Positions 1-6,674 of a DNA stretch of 64,000 nt are shown here, one piece after another; position 1 is the first letter of the stretch; every line of letters starts with the position of its first letter. Position numbers and translations under genes: made by a program. The stretch comes from Larkinella sp051857545 (lineage in GTDB: Bacteria; Bacteroidota; Bacteroidia; Cytophagales; Spirosomataceae): positions 124,001-188,000 of the forward strand of contig NZ_JBPZHB010000008.1 of the NCBI RefSeq assembly GCF_051857545.1, read 5' to 3'. The notes beneath the pieces were generated by a model. That model was not told the DNA's origin and made no database searches. It worked only from the letters and a program-made list of their open reading frames with translations.

Positions 1-747
1 CAGGTTTTCCTTGATCTGCCACGTTGCTGCGTGCGGAGCCACGCTGGCGATCTGCGCGTAGGGATCGCCGATTTTAAAGCTGCCAATATCCAGATTAACC
101 GCCAGCCATTCCGAGTTTACCCGTCTGACAACGTCCAGAAGCTGATCCGCCGTCTGAATAAAATCCGCGTGGTTTTGCAGGACAATGATCACGCCCTGCC
201 GGGCCGCGAACTCGACACATTCCTGAAGCGCGTCAACAACCCAGGTCGTAACTTCTTCGCGATTATACCCGGCTTTGAGTTCCTTGCCAACGCCCGAAAA
301 AACCCGCAAGACGGGCGCCCCGAACCGGGCAGCAAAGCCCACCCATTTTTTGACCAGCTCGATTTCGGCTTTTCGGCGCGTTGAGTCGGGCAAGGTGAAA
401 TCGTTCCGCACGCCGGTTCCGCTGATGTCGAGGCCCAGACGAAACGCTTTTCGTTTGATGTCGTAAAGAAAACTATCGTCGGGCAAAGCCGGGTAGCCGG
501 GGAAGTAATAAGCAGTCGGATCAACGGCGTCGAAGCCCAGTTCCGCGCAAAAAGTCAGCACCTGTTCCAGCGTCATCTGCCCGCTCATCAGCGGTTCGTT
601 AAACGAGTAGAGGTTGCAACTGAGCCGAACGCGCTCCGGCTTGTCTGCTAGCAAAGGAATCACCGAAGGCGTTTCACCAACCAGAATTGGCACGCCAGCA
701 ACGGCGGTTTTTAGAAAATTCCTACGACCCGATTGCGGCTTGTCCAT
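1..747 (-). CDS. Sugar phosphate isomerase/epimerase-like TIM-barrel protein, exported (3' end outside window)
   Basis: The first 249 codons of a gene that runs off the left edge. The N-terminus reads MDKPQSGRRNFLKTAVAG, a twin-arginine-type signal, so the protein is probably exported folded to the periplasm. The rest matches the xylose isomerase-like TIM-barrel family (PF01261): an early barrel strand with RLSCNLYSFN, then LGFDAVDPTAYYFPGYP, the strand APVLRVFSG, then IIVLQNHADF and WLAVNLDIGSFKIGDPY, with conserved His, Asp and Glu residues that bind metal in this family. Exported members in Bacteroidota and Planctomycetes act on sugars or 3-keto-sugars; the substrate here cannot be read from sequence. 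It lies 43 bp downstream of cbs on the same strand, and the gap is filled by AT-rich words resembling TTAATTCTTAACTC. Family confident, function open. Confidence 0.8.
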   Translation of the reverse strand, partial: MDKPQSGRRNFLKTAVAGVPILVGETPSVIPLLADKPERVRLSCNLYSFNEPLMSGQMTLEQVLTFCAELGFDAVDPTAYYFPGYPALPDDSFLYDIKRKAFRLGLDISGTGVRNDFTLPDSTRRKAEIELVKKWVGFAARFGAPVLRVFSGVGKELKAGYNREEVTTWVVDALQECVEFAARQGVIIVLQNHADFIQTADQLLDVVRRVNSEWLAVNLDIGSFKIGDPYAQIASVAPHAATWQIKENL

Positions 748-790
748 AGCAGAGGTGATCTCCTAATTTTTAATTCTTAACTCTTAATTC

Positions 791-2167
791 TTAACTTGTT
801 ATCGCTGCCAGCAAATCCGCTTGCGTGATGATATGCACCTGCTGGTTTTCGTCGCGCACCAGCAACGCCTTGTTGTCGCGGTCTATGAGGGACGACAGCA
901 CATCGACGGTGTTATCGAGCGCCACAAACTTGAACGGTTTGTCCATCACCTCGCCGACGGTGAGGTCTTTCACGGCAGGGTCTTCAATGAGTTTACTCAG
1001 AATGGTCGAGTCGGTCAGGCTGCCGACGATGTCGCCGTTGGCTTCGGTCACCGGAATCTGCGAAATGCTGTGCTGGTTGAGCAGCCGGATGGCGTCGCCC
1101 ACTTTCAGATCCCGGCCGACGGTTGTCAACACGCCCTTTCCGTTTTTGCTGCGCACAATGTCGCGGGCCGTCGAAAATTCGCGCGATTCCAGAAAACCGT
1201 GGTCTTTCATCCAGGTATCGTTGTAGATTTTACCCAGGTAGCGCGTGCCGTGGTCGGGCAGCAGAATGATCAGCACATCGTCGTCGGTCAGGTGTTCCCG
1301 CGCCCATTCCAGCGCCCCGTGCACCGCCGAACCGGTCGACCAGCCGACAAAAAGCCCTTCCTCCTTCGACAACCGCCGGGCCATAATGGCCGCATCTTTG
1401 TCGGTCACCTTCACGAAATGGTCGATCAAACTGAAATCGACGTTTTGCGGCAAAATATCTTCGCCGATGCCTTCCGTCAAATACGGATACACCTCGCGCT
1501 GGTCGAAAATACCGGTTTCCTTGTATTTTTTGAACACCGAACCGTAGGTATCGATGCCGACCGTCACGACATTCGGATTCTGTTCTTTCAGGAATTTGGC
1601 CGTTCCGCAAATCGTCCCGCCCGTTCCGACGCCCGCGGCAAAGTGGGTGATTTTGCCTTCGGTATCGCGCCAGATTTCGGGACCGGTGGTGTCGTAATGG
1701 GCCGCCGTGTTCGAGAGGTTGTCGTATTGGTTGGGGTAAATCGAGTTCGGAATTTCGCGGTTCAGGCGTTTGGCCACGGAGTAGTACGAGCGCGGATCAT
1801 CGGGTTCGACGTTGGTCGGGCACACCACCACATCGGCGCCCACCGCCCGCAGAATGTCGATTTTCTCCTTCGACTGTTTATCGGCCATCGTGAAAATGCA
1901 CTTGTAGCCCTTCGCAATGGCCGCCAGCGCCAGGCCAAAACCGGTATTGCCGCTCGTACCTTCGATGATGGTGCCGCCCGGCTGGAGGGTTCCGGCCTTC
2001 TCCGCGTCCTCGATCATCCGAACAGCGATGCGATCCTTCACCGAGTTGCCAGGATTGAAATACTCGACTTTCGCCAAAACCGTCCCCCGGATGCCTTTGG
2101 TTACCTTATTCAGCTTCACCAAAGGCGTGTCGCCGATGGTATCTATGATGGAATTGTAGTATTTCAT
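791..2167 (-). CDS. cbs: Cystathionine beta-synthase (PLP enzyme with C-terminal CBS pair)
   Basis: Fold-type II PLP enzyme that condenses serine (or an activated serine) with homocysteine, or with sulfide if it acts as a cysteine synthase. Residues 1-320 form the PALP catalytic domain: K44 in NPGNSVKDR is the expected Schiff-base lysine, TSGNTG (71-76) is the phosphate/substrate loop, and GTGGTICGTAKFL binds the cofactor phosphate. Residues about 335-458 hold two CBS motifs, as in eukaryotic-type CBS; the eukaryotic N-terminal heme region is absent. At 458 aa the length is normal. The ATG overlaps the TGA of the upstream TOPRIM-like gene as ATGA, so translation is probably coupled to it. That is an odd setting for a sulfur amino acid enzyme. 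Cysteine synthase remains possible, but the CBS pair favours cystathionine beta-synthase. Confidence 0.9.
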   Translation of the reverse strand: MKYYNSIIDTIGDTPLVKLNKVTKGIRGTVLAKVEYFNPGNSVKDRIAVRMIEDAEKAGTLQPGGTIIEGTSGNTGFGLALAAIAKGYKCIFTMADKQSKEKIDILRAVGADVVVCPTNVEPDDPRSYYSVAKRLNREIPNSIYPNQYDNLSNTAAHYDTTGPEIWRDTEGKITHFAAGVGTGGTICGTAKFLKEQNPNVVTVGIDTYGSVFKKYKETGIFDQREVYPYLTEGIGEDILPQNVDFSLIDHFVKVTDKDAAIMARRLSKEEGLFVGWSTGSAVHGALEWAREHLTDDDVLIILLPDHGTRYLGKIYNDTWMKDHGFLESREFSTARDIVRSKNGKGVLTTVGRDLKVGDAIRLLNQHSISQIPVTEANGDIVGSLTDSTILSKLIEDPAVKDLTVGEVMDKPFKFVALDNTVDVLSSLIDRDNKALLVRDENQQVHIITQADLLAAITS

Positions 2168-2784
2168 GGTTTTGTGGTGTTGTACGACACCAGAAAAGTA
2201 ACGATTTGTTTATGAAAATGGTCAAACGAACGGGATTGTTTCGCGAGTTCTTCGAAATCGGCTTTTTCGGCAACGGTTTGCGCGACTTCCTCTATTTTCC
2301 ATTGTTTTGCTTTCTTATCTCCATAAACAAACGCCTTTAAGTCATCCTGATGTCTTTTTTCAAGACTATTATTGGCAGGTCTTTTTCCAGCATCCAGTCT
2401 GTACTTTTGATAAGCCAACCAATGTTCGATCGCTTGAACAGGTACATAAAGCTTAATCTGGTGACCGTATTTCTTCAAGATTGGCTTAACGGCATTCTCA
2501 AGTTTTTTCAACTCTTTTGTATGATCGCTTTGCTCGGGTGTCTGATCGGGTCGGTCTAAATCAACGCCAATTAAGCACAAAACAGCATCATCCTGAAAAG
2601 CGCTTTGCCCTAACTTGGCAGCTTCGGTATATACTTTGGATTTACTTGGTTGTTTTTTCAACAGGTCAATTTTACTTCGTTTAACCTGCAATCCAAGTGA
2701 CGAAGTCATGCGCTGGAGATAAACCGGAATAAACTTGTATTCGGAATATCCCTCAGCGATCAAGGCATACTTAATTGATTTCAT
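2164..2784 (-). CDS. TOPRIM-like (DUF4276/OLD-type) putative nuclease, partner of the AAA ATPase
   Basis: 206 aa with no signal peptide. Three motifs fit a TOPRIM fold of the OLD/DUF4276 type: E11 in ALIAEGYSEYKF, D75-x-D77 in GVDLDRPD, and QAIEHWL around E120. In this family the acidic residues bind Mg2+ for phosphodiester cleavage. The start ATG overlaps the stop of the AAA ATPase (ATGA) and its own TGA overlaps the ATG of cbs, so it sits in a tightly coupled chain. Base composition is visibly AT-richer than cbs or the genes further along, which suggests acquisition. By analogy with ATPase plus TOPRIM pairs such as PARIS and OLD-type systems, I infer an effector whose activity is gated by the ATPase. 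Nuclease activity is not shown by sequence alone, and family assignment rests on short motifs. Confidence 0.65.
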   Translation of the reverse strand: MKSIKYALIAEGYSEYKFIPVYLQRMTSSLGLQVKRSKIDLLKKQPSKSKVYTEAAKLGQSAFQDDAVLCLIGVDLDRPDQTPEQSDHTKELKKLENAVKPILKKYGHQIKLYVPVQAIEHWLAYQKYRLDAGKRPANNSLEKRHQDDLKAFVYGDKKAKQWKIEEVAQTVAEKADFEELAKQSRSFDHFHKQIVTFLVSYNTTKP

Positions 2785-4019
2785 AATTCTTCGGTGGGAA
2801 CTCCTCCTAATAATCCATACATCCAGTTTTTGCCTAAATCATCTGTAAAATCGATTTCCTCAAGCCCATCTTCAAGACTCCGTTGATGAGAAGGTTCTAT
2901 AATGTCTTTCTGCAAATTCCTAACGTAAGTTGCTCCTTCTTCATCTTTGTTAAAGACAAAAACCGCTTCGGGCATGGATGTAAACTCATTCAAGACATTC
3001 TCATTGTGAGAAGTCAGAATGATCTGAATATCTTTTTCATCAGCTAAGCGAAAAATAAAATTCATAACTTCATGAATACGGCGTGGATGAATGCCTTTTT
3101 CTGGTTCTTCGAGAAGGAGAAGTTTGGGGGGATTTGGCTGATGAATAATACAGAGCAAAGAAAGAAAGTATAACGTTCCTTCTGAAAGCTCATCAGCCCA
3201 ATATGTAATATTCTGAATTTCGTTTGTCAGCCCAAATTTCTTAAATGAATTATTGCTTTTATCTTCATTATAAAGTTTTTTCAATTCCGATGTAAGGATC
3301 ACATCATCTAGCTTTATTTCAATAAATTCATTAATACATTTATGTAAATCCAATTCAATTTGATTAAATATGGTCCTCCTGTACCTGCTTAACATTAAGT
3401 CCAAAAAGCCTACAATATTAGATGTATCAGAATTCACAAAAGCTTCACCTGTGCCAACTGGGCCTGGTTTATTCAATTTGTTAGGGTCAGGCTTATATAT
3501 ATATACATTATTTAGCAACTCACTTAATACTTGTGAACCTATTGTATGAGCATTATTATTAACTCGGATGAAACGACTTGGTAAGAAATCATCGCCTTCT
3601 ATTTGTTTACCGTTTAACGTTAAACCGAAAAAGGGATGGTAACTAATCTCTGATTCTGTACTTTCGATTTTTTCATTATTTTCCAGCGAAATATCCCACA
3701 GTTGTTCTGTCAGATCAATGCTCTTCCCTAAAGGTTTAAGTTGTAATTTATAGTTATGCTCTTTCTTTATATCGTCACTAATAGCCGATAGTTCTAAATT
3801 CATTCCTTTGGATGAATTTAATTGCGGCCTAAATATATACTGACTAAAGTTAAATTCATTGTCTATTTTACCATCCATCCATAAACTTATAAACTCCAGC
3901 GCCTTCAAAAAATTCGTTTTCCCCGAGTTATTGGGACCAATCAACAGGTTTACTTTCTGAAGATCGAGAGTCACGTCTTTCAGGCTTTTGAAATTCTGGA
4001 TGGAAACGCGCTTTAGCAT
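2781..4019 (-). CDS. SMC/OLD-like AAA ATPase (AAA_15/AAA_21 type)
   Basis: 412 aa ABC-type ATPase. It opens with MLKRVSIQNFKSLKD, the usual start of RecF/SMC/OLD-like ATPases. Walker A is GPNNSGKT (28-35), the signature-like ELSEGTL lies near 277-283, Walker B is LLLLEEPE (300-307) and the H-loop is TSHN (336-339). The central 50-270 region is the variable insert. The C-terminus ends GKNWMYGLLGGVP, a tail I associate with ATPases that have a DUF4276-like partner. It is the first gene of a translationally coupled ATPase-TOPRIM pair. Coding sequence is strongly AT-rich with many ATA/TTA codons compared with the surrounding genes, consistent with horizontal transfer. Candidate role: sensor/switch of a phage-defence or DNA-maintenance module. 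ATPase assignment is secure; the biological role is inference. Confidence 0.85.
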   Translation of the reverse strand: MLKRVSIQNFKSLKDVTLDLQKVNLLIGPNNSGKTNFLKALEFISLWMDGKIDNEFNFSQYIFRPQLNSSKGMNLELSAISDDIKKEHNYKLQLKPLGKSIDLTEQLWDISLENNEKIESTESEISYHPFFGLTLNGKQIEGDDFLPSRFIRVNNNAHTIGSQVLSELLNNVYIYKPDPNKLNKPGPVGTGEAFVNSDTSNIVGFLDLMLSRYRRTIFNQIELDLHKCINEFIEIKLDDVILTSELKKLYNEDKSNNSFKKFGLTNEIQNITYWADELSEGTLYFLSLLCIIHQPNPPKLLLLEEPEKGIHPRRIHEVMNFIFRLADEKDIQIILTSHNENVLNEFTSMPEAVFVFNKDEEGATYVRNLQKDIIEPSHQRSLEDGLEEIDFTDDLGKNWMYGLLGGVPTEEL

Positions 4020-4077
4020 AATCGTACTGGCTAAACCATTGAAACGGTTTTTATTGAACGGGTTGATTTTGATCGAT

Positions 4078-4099
4078 ACCCACGGCTAAAGCCTTGGGC
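4078..4099. repeat. Short REP-like palindrome between mce and the AAA ATPase gene
   Basis: An imperfect inverted repeat reading CCCACGGCTAAAGCCTTGGG lies in the 100-bp gap between two minus-strand genes. The arms CCCaCGGCT and AGCCttGGG can form a short hairpin with a tiny loop. Similar CGGCTAAAGCCG palindromes are common intergenic elements in bacteria; here it could slow transcription from mce into the ATPase operon. No T-tract follows on the minus strand. Confidence 0.45.
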
Positions 4100-4119
4100 T
4101 GTTCATTTTTCTTTCTTCT

Positions 4120-4536
4120 TTACTCCTTGCTCTCTTTCACTTCCTGACACAACTCCACCAACACGCCGTTCGTTTCTTTCGGGTGCAGGAAGCAAACCAG
4201 CTTGTTGTCGGCACCCCGTTTGGGGGTTTCGTTCAAGGGCGTAAATCCTTCGGTTTTCAGGCGGTCGATTTCGGCGTAAATATCCGACACCTCGAAGGCG
4301 ATGTGGTGGATGCCTTCACCCTTTTTTTCCAGAAACTTCGCAATCGGGCTGTCGGGGTGGGTGGCTTCCAGGAGTTCGATCTTGGTCTGGTTTACTTTGA
4401 AAAACGAGGTCGTGACCCCCTCCGACTCCACGGTTTCGGCCTTGTACGGTTTTTCGCCCAACAACTTCGTAAACAAGGCATTGGAAGCCGTCAGGCTCTT
4501 TACCGCAATGCCGATATGCTCTACATTCGTCAACAT
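4120..4536 (-). CDS. mce: Methylmalonyl-CoA epimerase
   Basis: 138 aa, full length for the vicinal oxygen chelate (glyoxalase-fold) epimerase. It interconverts (R)- and (S)-methylmalonyl-CoA in the propionate/succinate pathway in the cytoplasm. Two babab units are visible: VEHIGIAVKSLTASNALF at the N-terminus and GIHHIAFEVSDI near residue 75. H7, H78 and E128 (VLVELC) match the metal ligands of the family, and KRGADNKLVCFLHPKETNGVLVEL is its typical C-terminal half. The ATG is 2 nt from a long inverted repeat (4539-4640) that contains the GGAG found just before the start. No methylmalonyl-CoA mutase is present nearby, so the partner must be encoded elsewhere. Glyoxalase-like alternatives are unlikely given the match along the full length. 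Confidence 0.9.
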   Translation of the reverse strand: MLTNVEHIGIAVKSLTASNALFTKLLGEKPYKAETVESEGVTTSFFKVNQTKIELLEATHPDSPIAKFLEKKGEGIHHIAFEVSDIYAEIDRLKTEGFTPLNETPKRGADNKLVCFLHPKETNGVLVELCQEVKESKE

Positions 4537-4538
4537 TT

Positions 4539-4640
4539 CTCCGCTAATCTCTTTAGTTCTCTGCTTATCTCCGCGAAACCGCTTTCAAGTTATAAAGTTA
4601 TTTCGCAGAGTTGAGCAGAGAACCGCAGAGTTAAGCGGAG
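4539..4640. repeat. Inverted repeat with 40-nt arms made of degenerate decamer words
   Basis: The left arm (4539-4578) and right arm (4601-4640) pair over 40 positions with 8 mismatches, with a 22-nt loop. Each arm is itself four related 10-nt words of the form CTCTGCNNNN (for example CTCTGCGGTT, CTCTGCTCAA, CTCTGCGAAA, CTCCGCTTAA). The element fills the space between the divergent mce and iscA-type genes and abuts the mce start codon. It would be transcribed as a large hairpin in the mce leader. It has the same architecture as the elements at 6093-6174 and 60919-61004. Confidence 0.8.
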
Positions 4641-4706
4641 TTTTTGAAGAAACTTTTCTTTTCCGTACACGGTTTTTACCTTAGCGTCCAACTACTACGT
4701 AAGATT

Positions 4707-5033
4707 ATGGTTTCGGTAACTGATAAAGCCAAAGATAAAATTGTTGAACTCCGCCAGAAAGATGGCCTGAACGACAACTATGCCATCCGCGTGGCGGTGC
4801 AGGGCGGGGGTTGCTCCGGTCTGATGTACGATTTGCAATTCGATACGGCGCAGCAACCCAACGACCACATCGTCGAAGACAAAGGCATTAAAATTTACGT
4901 CGACCGAAAGAGCCTGCTCTATCTGGCCGGCACCGAACTGGATTTTTCCGACGGCCTGAACGGCAAAGGATTCCAGTTCAAAAACCCCAACGCCAGCCGG
5001 ACCTGCGGGTGCGGAGAAAGCTTCTCCGTGTAA
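4707..5033 (+). CDS. HesB/IscA-type iron-sulfur cluster assembly protein
   Basis: 108 aa A-type carrier that binds and hands on Fe-S clusters in the cytoplasm. The three conserved cysteines are C36 in QGGGCSGL and C100/C102 in SRTCGCGESF. The spacing and the final CGCGxSF motif are diagnostic of IscA/ErpA/SufA. I start at the ATG before VSVTDKAKDKI because the family begins here; an upstream in-frame start would add 21 residues that match nothing. A strong hairpin terminator follows 35 bp after the stop. No other isc/suf genes are adjacent, so the specific subtype (IscA, ErpA or SufA) is not assigned. Confidence 0.92.
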   Translation: MVSVTDKAKDKIVELRQKDGLNDNYAIRVAVQGGGCSGLMYDLQFDTAQQPNDHIVEDKGIKIYVDRKSLLYLAGTELDFSDGLNGKGFQFKNPNASRTCGCGESFSV

Positions 5034-5067
5034 GCAGCGACTGACACTATTCTTGATTAGATTTGTT

Positions 5068-5099
5068 AAAGGCACCGTCGGCTTCCACGCGGTGCCTTT
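5068..5099. terminator. Bidirectional hairpin terminator between convergent genes
   Basis: Perfect 10-bp stem AAAGGCACCG / CGGTGCCTTT with a 12-nt loop, followed on the plus strand by a run of seven T. It sits between the iscA-type gene and the convergent TonB-like gene and can serve both. Confidence 0.85.
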
Positions 5100-5101
5100 T
5101 T

Positions 5102-5515
5102 TTAGGGCTTTGGTGGAAACAACACGGGAATGTTATACTTGACCGATACGGGTTTATTCAAAACGGTTCCCGGTTTCCAGCGCGCCATATTTCGGACCAA
5201 ACGGACGGCTTCTTCATCACAGCCGTAGCCAATCCCTCTCAATACCCGAACGGTAGAATCCTGAATATAACCCAGCGAGTCGATTCGAAAGCTAACAAAA
5301 ACGCGGCCTTTGATACCGTTTTGTCGAGCCTCTTTCGGGTACCGTGTGTTTTGTTTAAAGTAAGGCTCTATGCCTCCCGGATACTCAGGACTCGTCTCAA
5401 CCGGCCCGAATGTCCTGTCTTTTGCATCCTTAATTTTGACTTCCACCCTTTGCTGCTGCCCATACACACTTCCGATTAGCCCCCAAAACCCTAGAATCAG
5501 CACCAATTTTTTCAT
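5102..5515 (-). CDS. TonB C-terminal domain protein (periplasmic)
   Basis: 137 aa. MKKLVLILGFWGLIGSVYGQ is a signal peptide rather than the single long N-terminal anchor and Pro-rich spacer of a true TonB. Residues about 45-135 carry the TonB C-terminal fold (PF03544): EYPGGIEPYFKQNTRYP, ARQNGIKGRVFVSFRID, GYGCDEEAVRLVRNMARW KPG and VKYNIPVLF. Stand-alone copies of this domain are abundant in Bacteroidota and are of unknown role; they may bind receptors or peptidoglycan. The start is placed at the Met that opens the signal peptide, 13 residues inside the longest open frame. It is divergent from the thioesterase gene with a 41-bp gap. Confidence 0.8.
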   Translation of the reverse strand: MKKLVLILGFWGLIGSVYGQQQRVEVKIKDAKDRTFGPVETSPEYPGGIEPYFKQNTRYPKEARQNGIKGRVFVSFRIDSLGYIQDSTVRVLRGIGYGCDEEAVRLVRNMARWKPGTVLNKPVSVKYNIPVLFPPKP

Positions 5516-5556
5516 TGCTATGGTATATCGGTTAATTTGCCACAAAATAATCAAAA

Positions 5557-6114
5557 ATGGCTCCCAAATCCGTAACCTCCTCCCGCACCACGCTCACTGA
5601 GCTGATGATTCCCTCCTACGCCAATTTCGGTGGTAAAATTCACGGCGGTATTCTGCTGTCCCTGATGGACAAAGTCGCCTTCGCCTGCGCGTCCAAACAT
5701 TCCGGGGCCTACTGCGTAACGGTTTCGGTGGAAGGCGTCAACTTCCGGCAGGCTGTCGAAGTGGGCGAGTTGGTTTCACTGATGGCATCGGTCAATTACG
5801 TCGGCCGGACGTCGATGGTGATTGGGATTAAAGTGATCGCCGAAAACGTTCGAACCGGATCGGTCAAACACACCAACACCTCCTATTTTACGATGGTGGC
5901 CACCGACGACGACCACAAACCGACCGAAGTGCCTCCCCTCCTGCTCGAATCACCGGATGACACCCGCCGGTTTCTGGAAGCCATGAAACGGAAAGAACTC
6001 AAGGAAATTCACCGGGAAGAATTTGACAACGAAAAATCCCGGTTGCGCGTCGAAGACGGCGGGCTGGAAGTCCTGAAAAATGAACGCTGTGTAGTGAAGA
6101 GTTATGAATTATGA
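5557..6114 (+). CDS. Acyl-CoA thioesterase, hotdog fold (YciA/BACH type)
   Basis: 185 aa cytoplasmic hotdog-fold thioesterase predicted to hydrolyse acyl-CoA to free acid and CoA. The hotdog helix segment GGKIHGGILLSLMDKVAFACASKH is followed by the strand CVTVSVEGVNFRQAVEVGELV and by VGRTSMVIGIKV. These match the YciA/BFIT/BACH subfamily, where the helix Asp and a neighbouring Asn/Gly form the active site. The C-terminal 50 residues are charged and helical. Oddity: the last seven codons plus stop (VVKSYEL) lie inside the left arm of the 32-bp inverted repeat at 6093-6174, so the protein's tail is encoded by the repeat. Substrate chain length is not predictable here. Confidence 0.88.
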   Translation: MAPKSVTSSRTTLTELMIPSYANFGGKIHGGILLSLMDKVAFACASKHSGAYCVTVSVEGVNFRQAVEVGELVSLMASVNYVGRTSMVIGIKVIAENVRTGSVKHTNTSYFTMVATDDDHKPTEVPPLLLESPDDTRRFLEAMKRKELKEIHREEFDNEKSRLRVEDGGLEVLKNERCVVKSYEL

Positions 6115-6174
6115 ATTAAGAGTTAAAAAGGGTGCGTCAGCCAACTCTTAACTCTTAATTCATAACTCTTCACT
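6093..6174. repeat. 32-bp-arm inverted repeat of AT-rich words with TGCGTCAGCC loop
   Basis: The arms at 6093-6124 and 6143-6174 pair over 32 positions with two mismatches. They are built from words such as AGTTATGAATT and AATTAAGAGTT. The 18-nt loop contains TGCGTCAGCC. The element begins inside the end of the thioesterase gene and stops 1 bp before the stop codon of the convergent DUF4440 gene, so it fills the whole intergenic gap. It probably acts as a bidirectional terminator. It shares loop core and layout with 21489-21645. Confidence 0.85.
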
Positions 6175-6175
6175 C

Positions 6176-6607
6176 CTAATTCGCCAGGCGGAGTGATTGC
6201 CAGGCGACCATCTGCCACTGCGGACCTTTCTTGACGTAAACATCCGTGTAGCGCAGTTTGGTGTTGATGGTTTGCCCGTTGTTGGCAGCCTTGACTTGAC
6301 AAATACCGCTTACCACCGCCGTATTGCCATACAGAAGCACTTTGCTCTCCAGCATTTCGATCGCATCGTAGCTTTGTTTCCCGTCTCGGATCGATTGAAT
6401 GAACGACTGTTTGGTGTCCTGGTTGCCGTTGGAATGGTTGTAAATCAGATCGTCGCCCAGCACTTTTTCCAGAACCGCGTAGTTTTTAGTGACTTGTGCC
6501 TCGAAACGCTGTTTTTCAATATCCAGAACCGCTTTCTCACCCGTGGAGGATTGGGCGTAAGCCAACGGGGAGATCAGTATCCCGCAAAAAAATAGGAAGG
6601 ATTTCAT
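6176..6607 (-). CDS. Secreted DUF4440/SnoaL-like (NTF2 fold) protein
   Basis: 143 aa. MKSFLFFCGILISPLAYAQ is a clear signal peptide; the Met that opens it is chosen over an upstream start that would add 47 unrelated residues. The mature part fits the DUF4440 NTF2-like family: IEKQRFEAQVTKNYAVLEKVLGDDLIYNHSNG, then LRYTDVYVKKGPQWQMVAWQSLRL at the end. These small cone-shaped barrels are usually periplasmic in Bacteroidota and mostly uncharacterised; some bind small molecules or act as isomerases. It lies 67 bp downstream of metF on the same strand, but nothing suggests a role in folate metabolism. Confidence 0.82.
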   Translation of the reverse strand: MKSFLFFCGILISPLAYAQSSTGEKAVLDIEKQRFEAQVTKNYAVLEKVLGDDLIYNHSNGNQDTKQSFIQSIRDGKQSYDAIEMLESKVLLYGNTAVVSGICQVKAANNGQTINTKLRYTDVYVKKGPQWQMVAWQSLRLAN

Positions 6608-6674
6608 AGAAAGAAGAGTTTGGTTTAGGAAGAAGTATGGTTTGACGAATGCACCAGTCGATGCGGCCAGTCGA

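Noticed and set aside
821..2215. 464-codon open frame antisense to cbs
   Set aside because: It is a high-GC shadow of a well-supported gene; the translation has no domain and is rich in His/Arg/Val typical of antisense frames. The same applies to long frames opposite metF, the BNR genes, SusC and GH9.
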